64,000 nucleotides of DNA, taken from assembly GCA_025056865.1 (NCBI GenBank), contig JANWVO010000004.1:31814-95813 (forward strand), written 5' to 3'. Both the position numbers and the translations under genes were made by a program. Within the stretch, counting starts at the first letter, position 1. Each line of letters opens with the position of its first letter. The notes below the pieces were generated by a model that saw only the letters and a program-made list of their open reading frames with translations, did not search any database and was not told where the DNA came from. This DNA is from Bryobacteraceae bacterium (GTDB lineage: Bacteria; Acidobacteriota; Terriglobia; Bryobacterales; Bryobacteraceae). Positions 1 to 8,769 of this stretch are shown piece by piece.

Positions 1-449
1 GCCGCGCGCTCGACATTGAGCAGCGTCTCCACGTTGTTGACGACGCAGCCCACCTGGAGCGGGATGCCCGCCGGAGGGATCAGCCGCCCGGTAGCGGCGT
101 AAACAATCTCGTATTCGTCGCCCGAGGGATAGAAGTCTCCGAGCAGGGTCAGTCCGATGCCGGCCTTGCGCGCCACGGGCTCCACGGCTTCCACCGCCTC
201 GCGGTTCTTCTCCTTGAGACAGAACCTGCCCTGCGAGGCGGAGACGGACTCCATCATGCGCTTCATCCCGGCGACGATCTCGCCGGGGTAGCGCTTCATC
301 AGCTCAAAATCCTTGTGGAGCAGCGGCTCGCACTCGGCGCCGTTGGCGAGCACATATTCGGCTTTCGACGCAGCCTTCACTTCGGCCGGAAAGCCCGCGC
401 CGCCGGCGCCAACGACGCCCATTTCCCGCAATGTCTGGCTCAGATTCAC
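1..449 (-). CDS. RnfC/PduS-like SLBB-domain electron-transfer flavoprotein, C-terminus cut by window edge
   Basis: About 149 residues are visible and the gene runs off the left edge. The N-terminal glycine-rich motif GAGGAGFP (about residues 14-21), then NGAECEPLL, a DFYPSGDE stretch and VGCVVNNVETLLN, is the conserved order of the RnfC/PduS/PrdC family: NADH- and FMN-binding subunits that pass electrons to a membrane complex, a cobalamin reductase or a reductase partner. The best-matching start is GTG at 449, since it adds the short helix these proteins have before the glycine motif; ATG at 422 would remove it. Rnf, Pdu-type and other uses cannot be separated without the C-terminal SLBB and Fe-S parts. 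It follows the sensor kinase after 45 bases on the same strand. Confidence 0.75.
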   Translation of the reverse strand, partial: MNLSQTLREMGVVGAGGAGFPAEVKAASKAEYVLANGAECEPLLHKDFELMKRYPGEIVAGMKRMMESVSASQGRFCLKEKNREAVEAVEPVARKAGIGLTLLGDFYPSGDEYEIVYAATGRLIPPAGIPLQVGCVVNNVETLLNVERA

Positions 450-467
450 GGCTCGGGAGAAAACACC

Positions 468-473
468 AGAATA
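468..473 (-). promoter_or_regulatory. Possible -10 element for the RnfC/PduS-like gene
   Basis: TATTCT on the minus strand lies in the 45-base gap between the kinase stop and the GTG start, 18 bases before the start. No convincing -35 is present. It would give a leader of about 12 bases and lets the gene be transcribed separately from the kinase. Confidence 0.3.
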
Positions 474-494
474 GCGCAGGGGAGGGCCGAGGAT

Positions 495-3233
495 TCACCC
501 CTGCGCCGCCACGGCGCTGCGAATCTCGGTGATCAGCCTTTCGGGGGAGAAGGGCTTGGCAAGAACCGGCCAGCTCAGGCTTTCATTCCGTTTCGGGTAG
601 CCGCTCATCAGAAGCACGCGCATCTGCGGGTGGCTTCTTGTCAGCACGTGGGCGAGCTCCTCGCCGTCCATGCCCGGCATCGACACGTCCGTCAGGAGAA
701 GGTGAAGCTCTCCAGCGCGACTGGCCACCTGCATGGCTTCCTCGGCGCCTTCCGCTTCGAACACGTGGCATCCCGCCTGGCGGAGCACTTCCGAAACGAA
801 GCGGCGCACCTCGGGCTGGTCTTCGACGAGCAGGACGCGGAGATTGAGGGCGCCGGCGGCTTCGTCCGGCGCTTCCTTCCGGGTCTCGGGCGCGCCGTCC
901 GCGGCGGGAAGCCTGATGAGGAAGCTGGCGCCTTCTCCCTGCCGGCTGAGCACTTCGATGCTGCCGCCGCTCTGGGTGATGATGCCGTAGACGACGCTCA
1001 GCCCGAGTCCGGTGCCCTGGCCCTTCGGCTTCGTGGTGAAGAACGGCTCGAAGATCTGGCTGGCGATTTCCGGCGGAATCCCCGGGCCCGTGTCGGACAC
1101 TTCGAGGAAAATCCGGCTGTGATTGCCCCAGGCTTTGATGGAAATGCGGCCCTTGCCCTGCATGGCGTCGCGGGCATTGACACAGAGGTTGAGGATCACC
1201 TGCTGGAATTGCGCGGCATCCATCAGCACGGGAGGGAGGCCAGGGGCGATTTCGAAATGGAGCTCGCACCCCTCGCCGAGGAGGCTGTTCAGGATCGGGG
1301 CCATTTTCTCCAGCGTGCCGCCGATGTCCAGCCGTTCCGGCTGGCTTGGCTGCCGCCGGCTGAAAGCCAGAAGCTGGCGCGTCAGCTCGGCGGCGCGGTC
1401 TCCTGCCGCGAGCGCCGCCTCGATGCGGCTCCGCGCCGGGTGGTCCGGCCCGGTCTGCATCAGGGCGAGCTGGCAGTTGCCATTGATGACGGTGAGCAGG
1501 TTGTTGAAGTCATGGGCGACGCCGCCGGCGAGCTTGCCGATGGATTCCATTTTTTGCGCCTGGCGGACCTGCTCGGCCAGCGCGATCTCCTGGGTGATGT
1601 CCCGTTTGACGGCGACGAAGTACTCAATGTCGCTGTCCTGGTTGAACACCGGAGATATGGTGCACTGTTCGAGGAAAATCGAGCCATCTTTTCTTCTGTT
1701 CTCGAATCGCCCGGTCCAGCTCCGGCCGGAAAGAATGGTCTCCCAAAGCTCCCGGTAAAACTCCTGGCTCTGGCGGCCGCTCTTGAGAATTCTCGGATTT
1801 TTCCCGATCGCTTCCTCACGCCGGTAGCCGGTGACGCGCTCAAACGCGGGATTGACAAACAGGATGGTTCCGTTGCGGTCCGTGATGACCACGGAGTCGG
1901 ACGCCTGCCGGACGGCCTCTGCCAATTGCCGCGCCTCGGCCTGCGCCTCGACGAGGTCGGTGATGTCGCGCTCGCTGCCGCGGACGCCGATCTGGCGGCC
2001 GCTCTCGTCCCAGATGGGTCCCCACGAGGCGGCCATCCAGCGGGTCTGGCCTCCTTTGGTGAGGAGCCGATAAGGCGCGAGATGGAATTCGTGGCCCTCG
2101 AAGCAGCGTTTCCAGCGGCGTTCGAGGCGCTCTTTTTCGCGCGGGTGGATCCAGCAGCCGAAGCCCAGCGCGGCCAGCTCTTCGGCCGGGCGGCCGGTGA
2201 GCCGCTCGGCGGCAGGGTTGGCGTAGGTCAGCCGGCCCTGCATGTCGTAGGCGAGGATCATTTCGGTGAGGCTGTCGGCGACCAGCGTGAGCCGCTGTTG
2301 CGCCTCGCGCCGCGCCTGTTCGCTGGCGGCGGCCGTGCGGCGCTGGCGGCGGTAGGCGGCGAAGAGAATGACGCTGAGCAGGAGCAGCGCGGCGAGGACC
2401 GTGGCGGCGAGGCGCAGCCGCTCTACCTGCCGCAGCGCCCGGAGCAGCAGGGCCATCTCGTGGGCGTCACGGATGGTGGCGCGGCCCCAGCGGGTGAGAA
2501 TCGAGGCCAGCTCCCCGCCAAGGGCCATCTGCTCGATTTCGGCGCGAAGGGCGTCTGCGGCCTGCCGCGCTTCGAAAGAAGCGCCAATGGCGAGCTGGAA
2601 AGGAGGGACTTCCGTGTCGATTTCTGACAGCTCCACGCCTTCCTTGAGAGCGCCCTGCATCAGCGCCATGCTGATGGTCATGTCGTCGCCCATCATGGCG
2701 TCGACCGCTCCCGTGGCGAGCATCGAAAGCGCTACTTTCGTGGTCGGCACGGGGACGACCAAGGCGCCGGAAGCCCACTGCCGCGTCTTGGCGATGTTGA
2801 TGGGCAGGTCCTTGGTGGCAATTCTCCGGCCCCGCAGATCCTCGACCCGGCGCAGCCCGGAATCCTTCCGCACCACGAATTTCATGTAGTTGTTCAGGTA
2901 CGGCGCCGAGAAATAGACGAAGGGCCTGCGCTCCTGGAGCACGGTCATCGTCGGCCAGAGGTCCACTTTGCCGCTTCGCAAGGCCCGCTCCGAACTCTCC
3001 GGACAGAACACCCACTCCAGGCGGATGCCGCGCCTTCTGGCCGCTTCGTTGACCAGATCGACGCCGAAACCGGCAGGGCGGCCGTCATCGCCGGTGAACA
3101 TGTTGGGAGGGTCTTCTTCCCAGCCGATGCGGTAGATGCGCTCCCGCAGGACACGCTCGCTGTGCCATCGCCAGCCGAAGAAGGCGAGCAGCAAAGATGC
3201 TGCCAGCCCGGCGCCAGTGAGAAGACGTTTCAT
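495..3233 (-). CDS. Hybrid sensor histidine kinase with periplasmic solute-binding sensor, two PAS domains and a receiver
   Basis: This 912-residue membrane kinase starts with a signal anchor (about 4-22), then a family 3 solute-binding (PBPb) sensor fold (about 33-255), facing the periplasm, and a second membrane helix (about 275-295). Two PAS domains follow (about 315-430 and 440-550), then the dimerisation box VAHDFNNLL with phospho-acceptor H574, the N box LNLCVNARDAM (about 681-691), the G boxes DTGPGIP and GTGLGLS, and a C-terminal receiver (about 799-908) with acceptor D849 and K893. The layout resembles BvgS-like kinases: an amino-acid or small-ligand sensor controlling phosphorelay. 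No separate response regulator is adjacent, so the output partner is elsewhere. The ATG at 3233 gives a clean signal anchor. Confidence 0.93.
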   Translation of the reverse strand: MKRLLTGAGLAASLLLAFFGWRWHSERVLRERIYRIGWEEDPPNMFTGDDGRPAGFGVDLVNEAARRRGIRLEWVFCPESSERALRSGKVDLWPTMTVLQERRPFVYFSAPYLNNYMKFVVRKDSGLRRVEDLRGRRIATKDLPINIAKTRQWASGALVVPVPTTKVALSMLATGAVDAMMGDDMTISMALMQGALKEGVELSEIDTEVPPFQLAIGASFEARQAADALRAEIEQMALGGELASILTRWGRATIRDAHEMALLLRALRQVERLRLAATVLAALLLLSVILFAAYRRQRRTAAASEQARREAQQRLTLVADSLTEMILAYDMQGRLTYANPAAERLTGRPAEELAALGFGCWIHPREKERLERRWKRCFEGHEFHLAPYRLLTKGGQTRWMAASWGPIWDESGRQIGVRGSERDITDLVEAQAEARQLAEAVRQASDSVVITDRNGTILFVNPAFERVTGYRREEAIGKNPRILKSGRQSQEFYRELWETILSGRSWTGRFENRRKDGSIFLEQCTISPVFNQDSDIEYFVAVKRDITQEIALAEQVRQAQKMESIGKLAGGVAHDFNNLLTVINGNCQLALMQTGPDHPARSRIEAALAAGDRAAELTRQLLAFSRRQPSQPERLDIGGTLEKMAPILNSLLGEGCELHFEIAPGLPPVLMDAAQFQQVILNLCVNARDAMQGKGRISIKAWGNHSRIFLEVSDTGPGIPPEIASQIFEPFFTTKPKGQGTGLGLSVVYGIITQSGGSIEVLSRQGEGASFLIRLPAADGAPETRKEAPDEAAGALNLRVLLVEDQPEVRRFVSEVLRQAGCHVFEAEGAEEAMQVASRAGELHLLLTDVSMPGMDGEELAHVLTRSHPQMRVLLMSGYPKRNESLSWPVLAKPFSPERLITEIRSAVAAQG

Positions 3234-3283
3234 GATGTCTGCCCGGGGGGGCGCGAATCGGATAAAAAGGAGCCTACTCCCTG

Positions 3284-3289
3284 ATTATA
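3284..3289 (-). promoter_or_regulatory. Consensus -10 hexamer upstream of the hybrid kinase
   Basis: A perfect TATAAT on the minus strand, 50 bases before the kinase start, in the divergent region shared with bacterioferritin. A good -35 is not visible at 16-18 bases. Confidence 0.35.
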
Positions 3290-3355
3290 CGGAGCGAGGC
3301 TGCGGCCCCGCTTCTGAGGCAACGCGTCAGGCCGTGATAAAAGGGAGTCATGGGT

Positions 3356-3850
3356 ATGAATCGCGAGACCAGCATCCGGCTGCTCAATCAGGCAGTCGCC
3401 GACGAATTGCAGGCCGTCCACCAGTACATGTATTTCCACTTCCATCTGGCCGACCAGGGCTTCGGGCCGCTGTCGATGCTGTTCAAGCGCATCGCGATCA
3501 TGGAAATGGGCCACGTGGAGCGGCTCGCCGAGCGCGTGCTGTTCCTGAAGGGCGATGTGGAGATGCGGCTGGCCGGGCCGGTGGAGAAGATCACTGATCC
3601 GGAGGCGATGCTCGCCAAGGCGATGGCGATGGAAGAGGAGAGCGCCGCGGCCTACAACCGGGCGGCGCAGGAGTGCGCGGCCAACGCCGATGCCGCTTCC
3701 AAGCAGATCTTCGAGGCGCTGGTGAACGACGAAGAGAACCATTTCGACCAGTTCGAGAAGCAACTCGAGCACATCCGGCGTTACGGCCCGGCCTATCTGG
3801 CCTTGCAGTCTTTCGGAGAAGGCGAGCCCGAGGCGGGCGGGGCGAAATAG
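3356..3850 (+). CDS. bfr: Bacterioferritin
   Basis: A 164-residue four-helix ferritin-like protein that stores iron and oxidises Fe(II) at a di-iron site. All expected ferroxidase ligands are visible: E17, E50 with H53 in EMGHVER, E93, and E125/H128 in DEENH. M51 sits at the position of the haem-ligating methionine of E. coli Bfr, so haem binding at subunit interfaces is plausible. GGGAG at 3343-3347 is 8 bases before ATG 3356 but only 2 before ATG 3350, which favours 3356. The gene is divergent from the sensor kinase and stands alone; no bfd-like ferredoxin is adjacent. Confidence 0.93.
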   Translation: MNRETSIRLLNQAVADELQAVHQYMYFHFHLADQGFGPLSMLFKRIAIMEMGHVERLAERVLFLKGDVEMRLAGPVEKITDPEAMLAKAMAMEEESAAAYNRAAQECAANADAASKQIFEALVNDEENHFDQFEKQLEHIRRYGPAYLALQSFGEGEPEAGGAK

Positions 3851-4115
3851 GCCGCGCCGCGCCAGGCAGGGAAGCCGCGGCTGCGCGGAGAACAGGCCCG
3901 AGGCGGGAAGAGACGGCGCCGCCTTCGCTGCCCGGATTCCGCTTCCGGCAAGCGCGCCGGTAGCAGGCCACCGGCCGATGGGGGTGCGGCGGGGCCCCCT
4001 CAGCGGCGCGTTCCATTTGCGGCGGCGTGAGTGGAGAGCACGGCGGGCGCGCGGATTTGCCGCCGCGGCGTGCCCCGCGTCCCGCGCGGCAACAGAGAAG
4101 CCGGGGCTGCGCCGT

Positions 4116-4154
4116 GGGCCGGCTGTGCGGAGGTGAGAGCCACGAAGCCGGCCC
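4116..4154. repeat. Inverted repeat, 9-bp perfect arms
   Basis: GGGCCGGCT at 4116-4124 pairs perfectly with AGCCGGCCC at 4146-4154 across a 21-base loop. No run of T follows on either strand, so this is not a normal intrinsic terminator. Confidence 0.6.
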
Positions 4155-4205
4155 TGTGGTGGAATGGCCTATGTGCGGCGCCGTTGGCATCGCATGCCGA
4201 AGCGT

Positions 4206-4230
4206 CCGGCGTGGAAGCAGTCCACGCCGG
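4206..4230. repeat. Inverted repeat, 10-bp perfect arms, 5-base loop
   Basis: CCGGCGTGGA at 4206-4215 and TCCACGCCGG at 4221-4230 form a perfect, very stable hairpin with loop AGCAG. It may act in RNA (terminator without U tract, or part of a structured RNA). Function unknown. Confidence 0.65.
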
Positions 4231-4314
4231 AAATCTTCGCGCGCGGGCGGATTGGACGGAGAGCCGCGCCGCGAATGCGCTGATGCCTGCGAAATGTCCG
4301 CGCGCGGGCGCGGA

Positions 4315-5151
4315 TCAGACACCCAGGCTGTGCAAACGCGGCACCCACTGGCCGCGCGCCCAGGCGAGCAGCTCCGCGCCGCAGAGGTCATCCGGCGGGG
4401 CGAGGCCCAGGAAGGCGAGCGCGGCGAGGAGGTTCTCGCGGTCGCGCGCGGGATCGAGCGCCGGGGCGCGGTTCTGCTTGCTCAGTTTGCGGCCTTCGCC
4501 ATCGGTGGCGACCGGATGGTGCAGGTAGGCCGGGCGAGGGTAGCCGAGGGCGCGCTGAAGCAGGAGCTGGCGGGGCGTCGAATCGAGCAGATCGGCGCCA
4601 CGCACCACATGGGTGACCCCCTGCGCGGCGTCGTCGACGACCACCGCGAGCTGATAAGCGAAGAAGCCATCGGCGCGCAGAAGGATGAAATCGCCCGCTT
4701 CGGCTTCCACGTCCTGCTCGAACCAGCCCTGCCACCGGTCCTGAAAGCCGATGCGTCCGGCAGGCACGCGGAAGCGCCATGCGCGCGGCGCCCGCCCTGG
4801 CGGCAGCCCGGCGCGGCAGGTGCCCGGGTAGCGGCCCGCCGCTTCGCGCCGCGTGCAGCCGCAGGGGTAGGCAAGGCCGGCCTGGCGCAGGCGCTCGAGC
4901 GCGGCGTGGTAGAGTTCTTTGCGCCCGCTTTGCCGGACGACGGCTCCGTCCCAATGCAGCCCGAGCCGCTCGAGGGTGCGCAGAATCGCATCGGCCCACT
5001 CGGCGCGGCAGCGCGGTTCGTCGACATCCTCGATCCGCACCAGCCACCGCCCGCCGTGCGCGCGGGCATCGAGCCAGGAGGCCACGGCCGCCACCAGAGA
5101 CCCGAAATGCAGCGGCCCGGTCGGCGAGGGAGCGAACCGTCCGCAGTACAT
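4315..5151 (-). CDS. gluQ: Glutamyl-Q tRNA(Asp) synthetase
   Basis: A 278-residue truncated glutamyl-tRNA synthetase paralogue that glutamylates queuosine in tRNA(Asp) instead of charging tRNA. It opens with [15 protein letters not shown], the HIGH-type ATP-binding motif, has a zinc-site arrangement (CGC then YPGTC), and a RKLSKQN sequence in place of KMSKS. The anticodon-binding domain of GluRS is absent, as is normal for the family. An in-frame ATG 30 bases upstream (5181) is possible, but the family begins right at [11 protein letters not shown], so 5151 is preferred. It ends next to the hairpin-rich spacer. Confidence 0.92.
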   Translation of the reverse strand: MYCGRFAPSPTGPLHFGSLVAAVASWLDARAHGGRWLVRIEDVDEPRCRAEWADAILRTLERLGLHWDGAVVRQSGRKELYHAALERLRQAGLAYPCGCTRREAAGRYPGTCRAGLPPGRAPRAWRFRVPAGRIGFQDRWQGWFEQDVEAEAGDFILLRADGFFAYQLAVVVDDAAQGVTHVVRGADLLDSTPRQLLLQRALGYPRPAYLHHPVATDGEGRKLSKQNRAPALDPARDRENLLAALAFLGLAPPDDLCGAELLAWARGQWVPRLHSLGV

Positions 5152-5222
5152 CACTCCGCCATTTTGCCGCGGGATTGACACCGTGCGCGGGCTGAGGCAG
5201 ACGAATAAGACAGGAGGATCCG

Positions 5223-5849
5223 ATGATCGGGTTCATGCTGGCCCTTCTGTTGCAGACCGCGCCCATCCACGGCCTGTACGTCGAGGACCGCTCGAACCAC
5301 GTGCACGGCTGCTACTGCGAGTGGTCCGGCGAGAGCCAGACCGGGGGCAGGGAAGCGATCCTAGCCTGGCATTTCCTCGGCGGCGAGCACGATGGCGTGA
5401 GCCTGGCGGGCGCGAAGGCCGCCGCCGTGCTGCGCGGCGAGTCGACGCTCTCCATGGGGTACGCGACGCGCGCGAGCGTGCTGTTCATCGACGGCGCCAC
5501 GGCCGAGCAGCGCCGCGCCGTGGAGTCGCTTCTGCGGGAGAAGTACGGATACTTCTTCGGACGCGTGCTGCGCGTGGCGCATGCGGAGATCGACATGGAG
5601 GTCACGCCGGCAGGCGCCCGCGTGCGCGTGCCCGGCGCGCTGGCGCTCGAAGTGCGCAAGGCGGTGCTGCCCGACGACGCGCTGCCGGGAGCGACCCGGT
5701 GGTACGACCCGTTCGTGCCGCTGGTGGAAGCCGAGCTGGGCACGCGGCTGCTGAGCCGGTTCATGGCGCGCGATTTCGGCTACGTCTGGAACGACCACGA
5801 GCCGGCCACCTCCGGCTATTACGGCCGCTTCGTCCTCTATCCGAGGTGA
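5223..5849 (+). CDS. DUF1326 domain protein
   Basis: A 208-residue protein matching the DUF1326 pattern: [18 protein letters not shown] at the N-terminus, then AILAWHF, a [13 protein letters not shown] core strand, and a C-terminal region ending in a GYYGRF motif. An AGGAGG ribosome-binding site 5 bases before the ATG supports the start. The first residues are hydrophobic, but no clear cleavage site is present. The family has no established biochemical role. It is followed after 12 bases by a Tat-exported TIM-barrel protein, suggesting one transcript. Confidence 0.8.
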   Translation: MIGFMLALLLQTAPIHGLYVEDRSNHVHGCYCEWSGESQTGGREAILAWHFLGGEHDGVSLAGAKAAAVLRGESTLSMGYATRASVLFIDGATAEQRRAVESLLREKYGYFFGRVLRVAHAEIDMEVTPAGARVRVPGALALEVRKAVLPDDALPGATRWYDPFVPLVEAELGTRLLSRFMARDFGYVWNDHEPATSGYYGRFVLYPR

Positions 5850-5861
5850 TAGGATCACAGC

Positions 5862-6722
5862 ATGATCCGCACCACCCGCCGCAGCCTGCTGGCAGCCCCG
5901 GCGCTGCCGCTTCTCGCCATGAAATTCACGCGCCCGCTGGGCGTGCAGCTCTACACGGTGCGCACGCTGATGCCGAAGGACGCGCGAGGCACGCTGGCGG
6001 CCATCGCTTCGATGGGCTACGTGTTCGTCGAGCCCGGCCGCGGCCAACTGGCGCAACTGGAGCCGCACCTGAAGGAGCTGAAGCTCGCCACGCCGAGCGT
6101 TGGGCTGGAACTGCCGCTGGTCACCGGAGCGGCGATGCCCGCCGGCGGGCCGCAGTCGCTGGCCGACGCCATCGGGCCTCTGCCGGAGAAAGGCGTGCGC
6201 TTCGCCGTGATCGCATACGTCGGCAGGCCGCAGCGCGACGAGCCCGGCTTTTATGACCGCTTCGCCGAACAGATGAACCGCGCCGGCGAGGAATGCCGCA
6301 AGCGCGGCGTGCAGCTCTGCTATCACCACCACTCCTTCGAATTCGACCCGGCCGGCGGCCGGAGGCCGTTCGATCTGCTCGTCGAGAAGTTCGACCCGAA
6401 GGCCGTGCACTTCGAGCTGGACACCTTCTGGCTGAAGATTGCCGGCGAGGATCCGGCGCGGATGCTGCGGCGGCTGAAGGGGCGCGTCTCGCTGATTCAC
6501 CTGAAGGACATCGCCCGCGGCACGGCCGTCGAGTACAACGAGGGCAAGGTGGCGCGCGAGGCCTTCAAGGAGGTCGGCAACGGCGAGCTCAACTGGCCCG
6601 ACATTCTCAAGGCCTGCGAAGAAGCGGGCGTGAAGCACTACATCGTCGAGCAGGACTGGTGGCCCGGCGATCCGCTCGACAGCCTGAAGCAGAGCATCCG
6701 CTACCTGCGCGGCCTCGCCTGA
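5862..6722 (+). CDS. Tat-exported xylose-isomerase-like TIM barrel (sugar phosphate isomerase/epimerase family)
   Basis: A 286-residue protein with an N-terminal twin-arginine-like segment (TTRRSLLAAPALPLLA) followed by an AP-endonuclease-2/xylose-isomerase-like barrel. Conserved barrel pieces are GVQLYTVRTLM, CYHHHSFEF, HFELDTFW, LIHLKD and YIVEQDWW, which carry the likely metal ligands (His, Glu, Asp). Such exported isomerase/epimerases are abundant in Acidobacteria and Planctomycetes; substrates are mostly unknown sugars. TAGGAT sits 6 bases before the ATG. It could be a -10 for a leaderless message, or its AGGA could simply be the ribosome-binding site in an operon with the DUF1326 gene. 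Confidence 0.85.
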   Translation: MIRTTRRSLLAAPALPLLAMKFTRPLGVQLYTVRTLMPKDARGTLAAIASMGYVFVEPGRGQLAQLEPHLKELKLATPSVGLELPLVTGAAMPAGGPQSLADAIGPLPEKGVRFAVIAYVGRPQRDEPGFYDRFAEQMNRAGEECRKRGVQLCYHHHSFEFDPAGGRRPFDLLVEKFDPKAVHFELDTFWLKIAGEDPARMLRRLKGRVSLIHLKDIARGTAVEYNEGKVAREAFKEVGNGELNWPDILKACEEAGVKHYIVEQDWWPGDPLDSLKQSIRYLRGLA

Positions 6723-7046
6723 AGCAGGGCGGAGCCGCGCGTCGTCCGGGAGGCGGGGACGAACGCCCGCAGCCGCGCCCGCCGCGCCCCGCCCGGCTCC
6801 CGGGAACCGGATTCCGCTCCCACCGGAACGGCGGGGCGCCGCAGCCCTGGCACCCCGCGGCCCAACCCTGACCGAACCTTCGGGCACCCCTCTGCCGGCA
6901 TCCGCTCCACGCCCTGGGTCCGGCGGAAGAGACAGAGGGCGGACGGTACCGCTTGCCGCGAGCTGCCGGGGCGGGCGCGGCGCCGCCCGGGCATTCAGTG
7001 TCCGGCCATTTCGGGATTGGGTGGAAGCATCGGGCGAGGCTCGCGG
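6723..7046. other. GC-rich gene-free spacer upstream of the Rrf2 promoter
   Basis: About 324 bases with no credible gene. It holds several short GC hairpins but no terminator with a T run. A TGGCAC at about 6846 lacks a -12 partner. The promoter for the Rrf2 gene begins just after it. Confidence 0.5.
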
Positions 7047-7075
7047 TTGACAGCGCGGCGAAAAATTACTATTCT
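7047..7075 (+). promoter_or_regulatory. Sigma-70-type promoter of the Rrf2-cysK operon
   Basis: A perfect -35 TTGACA (7047-7052), a 17-base spacer and -10 TATTCT (7070-7075). It is the best housekeeping promoter in the window. Transcription should start near 7082, only about 10 bases before the ATG. Confidence 0.8.
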
Positions 7076-7088
7076 CTAGAGAGAATAG
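7069..7088 (+). promoter_or_regulatory. Palindromic operator overlapping the -10, probable Rrf2 autoregulatory site
   Basis: CTATTCTCT and AGAGAATAG are perfect 9-base inverted arms separated by AG. The site covers the -10 and the predicted transcription start, so a dimer bound here would block initiation. The adjacent Rrf2 regulator is the obvious candidate ligand (inference). Confidence 0.75.
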
Positions 7089-7092
7089 GGAC

Positions 7093-7530
7093 ATGGCCTC
7101 CACCACGCTGATGAATGTCTCCGTCAAGTGCGAGTACGCGCTGCGCGCGGTGTTTGAGCTGGCGCTGCGCGCCGGCAGCGAGCCGACGCGAATCGCCGAC
7201 ATCGCGCAGAGGCAGAACATCCCGCAGAAGTTCCTGGAGTCGATTCTCGCGGAGCTGAAGAAGAGCGGATTTCTCGAGTCGAAGCGGGGCGCCGAGGGCG
7301 GCTACATGCTTGGGCGCGCGCCGGAGCTGATTACGGTGGGCGAGGTGCTGCGGGCAGTGGAGGGGGGCCGTGTGGGGAGGGCCACGCTGGAAGCGGGCGG
7401 GTCGCTGGACTTCTTCTGGGAGCGGGTCGACGCCGCGGTGGCGGAGATCATCGACCGGACGAGCTTCGCCGACCTCGTGCGGGAATGGCGGGAGCGGCAG
7501 GCGCAATTTGTACCGAACTGGGAGATCTAG
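7093..7530 (+). CDS. Rrf2-family transcriptional regulator (CymR-like, no Fe-S cysteine cluster)
   Basis: A 145-residue winged-helix regulator. The pattern [17 protein letters not shown], then [29 protein letters not shown], is the Rrf2 DNA-binding domain. Only one cysteine (C13) is present, so the three-cysteine Fe-S cluster of IscR/NsrR is missing. This places it nearer CymR-type or redox/sulfur sensors. It lies 10 bases upstream of cysK in one operon, and a palindrome overlaps its promoter. In Bacillus and Staphylococcus CymR binds CysK to repress cysteine genes; a similar partnership here is inference. ATG at 7093 leaves a leader of about 10 bases with GGG only 2 bases away; ATG at 7111 is an alternative start. 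Confidence 0.9.
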   Translation: MASTTLMNVSVKCEYALRAVFELALRAGSEPTRIADIAQRQNIPQKFLESILAELKKSGFLESKRGAEGGYMLGRAPELITVGEVLRAVEGGRVGRATLEAGGSLDFFWERVDAAVAEIIDRTSFADLVREWRERQAQFVPNWEI

Positions 7531-7540
7531 GAGAGAAGCG

Positions 7541-8497
7541 ATGAGGGTATACGCAGACAACTCATTGAGCATCGGGCGGACGCCGCTGGTGAAGCTGAAC
7601 CGCGTGACCGACGGCGCCCGGGCGACGGTGCTGGCCAAGATCGAGGGGCGCAATCCGGCGTACTCGGTGAAGTGCCGCATCGGGGCATCGATGATCTGGG
7701 ACGCCGAACAGCGCGGCATCCTTGGGCCGGGCAAGGAGCTGGTGGAGCCGACCTCCGGCAACACGGGCATCGCGCTGGCCTTCGTGGCGGCGGCGCGCGG
7801 ATATCCGATCACGCTGACGATGCCGGAGACGATGTCGCTGGAGCGGCGCAAGATCCTGAAGATCTTCGGCGCGAAGCTGGTTCTGACCGAAGGGGCCAAA
7901 GGCATGAAGGGCGCCGTGGCCAAGGCGCAGGAGATTGCGGCTTCGGACCCGGACCGCTATGTGCTGCTTCAGCAGTTCGAGAATCCGGCCAATCCGAAGA
8001 TCCACTTCGAGACCACGGGTCCGGAGATCTGGGAAGACACCGAAGGCGCCATCGATGTGCTGGTCTCTGGCGTCGGCACGGGCGGAACCATCACGGGCGT
8101 GTCGCGCTACATCAAGCATGTGAAGGGCAAGCCCATCACTTCCATTGCGGTGGAGCCGGCGGCCAGCCCGGTGATCACGCAGACGCTGCGCGGCGAGCCG
8201 GTGCAGCCGGGGCCGCACAAGATCCAGGGCATTGGCGCGGGCTTCATTCCGGGCACGCTGGACCTGTCCATCGTCGACCGCGTGGAGCAGGTGACCAACG
8301 AGGAGGCGATGGAGATGGCGCGGCGGCTGGCTCGGGAGGAGGGCATCCTGTCCGGCATCTCGTGCGGCGCGGCCGCGGCGGTGGCGGTGCGCGTGGCCAA
8401 GGAGCCGGAGATGGAAGGCAAGACGATCGTCGTCATTCTGCCGGACTCCGGCGAGCGCTACCTGTCCTCGGCGCTGTTCGAAGGGATGTTCGATTAG
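7541..8497 (+). CDS. cysK: Cysteine synthase A (O-acetylserine sulfhydrylase)
   Basis: A 318-residue PLP enzyme that makes cysteine from O-acetylserine and sulfide in the cytosol. The PLP lysine is K44 in the SVKCRIG motif. [11 protein letters not shown] binds substrate, [12 protein letters not shown] holds the cofactor phosphate, and [10 protein letters not shown] and PDSGERYLS lie near the C-terminus. The ATG at 7541 follows a good GGAGAG site just after the Rrf2 stop; open reading frame continues upstream but only through the regulator. Placement under the Rrf2 promoter suggests control by sulfur or cysteine status. Confidence 0.96.
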   Translation: MRVYADNSLSIGRTPLVKLNRVTDGARATVLAKIEGRNPAYSVKCRIGASMIWDAEQRGILGPGKELVEPTSGNTGIALAFVAAARGYPITLTMPETMSLERRKILKIFGAKLVLTEGAKGMKGAVAKAQEIAASDPDRYVLLQQFENPANPKIHFETTGPEIWEDTEGAIDVLVSGVGTGGTITGVSRYIKHVKGKPITSIAVEPAASPVITQTLRGEPVQPGPHKIQGIGAGFIPGTLDLSIVDRVEQVTNEEAMEMARRLAREEGILSGISCGAAAAVAVRVAKEPEMEGKTIVVILPDSGERYLSSALFEGMFD

Positions 8498-8636
8498 AAG
8501 GCCTGCGGCGATCTCCGGGGCGGCGGCTTCCGCATGCGGCGCGGGGCTGCCGCCCTTCCTGCTTCCTCCGGCGCGAGCGCAGCGACCGGGCCTGCGCAGC
8601 GGGAAGGGAAGGGGAAGCGTTGCGGACCGTGGGGCG

Positions 8637-8714
8637 TGGGGCGCGTGGTGGGATTCGAACCCACGACATCCAGAACCACAATCTGGCGCTACTACCAGCT
8701 GAGCTACACGCGCC
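8637..8714 (-). tRNA. tRNA-His (anticodon GTG)
   Basis: The minus strand folds as a cloverleaf: acceptor stem GCGCGTG (8713-8707) pairs with CACGCGC (8647-8641); D arm with AGCTCAGCTGGTA; anticodon GTG at 8679-8677 in loop TTGTGGT; T arm GTGGGTTCGAATCCCAC. G at 8714 supplies the extra G-1 of tRNA-His opposite C73 at 8640, and CCA is encoded at 8639-8637. It is a single isolated tRNA gene between cysK and the UbiD-family gene. Confidence 0.95.
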
Positions 8715-8769
8715 GCACTTGCTTCGATTCTAACAAACCTTCGCGGCCCGCTTCCAGCGGCGACCGCGT

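Larger units (their letters stand above)
3851..4314. other. 464-base GC-rich gene-free spacer with strong hairpins
   Basis: Between bfr and gluQ. Frames are open only because of high GC and give Arg/Ala/Pro-rich translations resembling no family. Two perfect inverted repeats lie inside (listed separately). No U-rich terminator, tRNA or promoter is recognised. Confidence 0.6.

Noticed and set aside
315..2627. A 770-codon frame on the plus strand inside the sensor kinase
   Set aside because: Antisense to a kinase with complete catalytic motifs; its translation resembles nothing.
6843..6862. TGGCAC-like sigma-54 element in the 6.8 kb spacer
   Set aside because: No GC doublet at -12 spacing.
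8498..8636. Possible terminator after cysK
   Set aside because: GC-rich inverted pieces but long loop and no T run.
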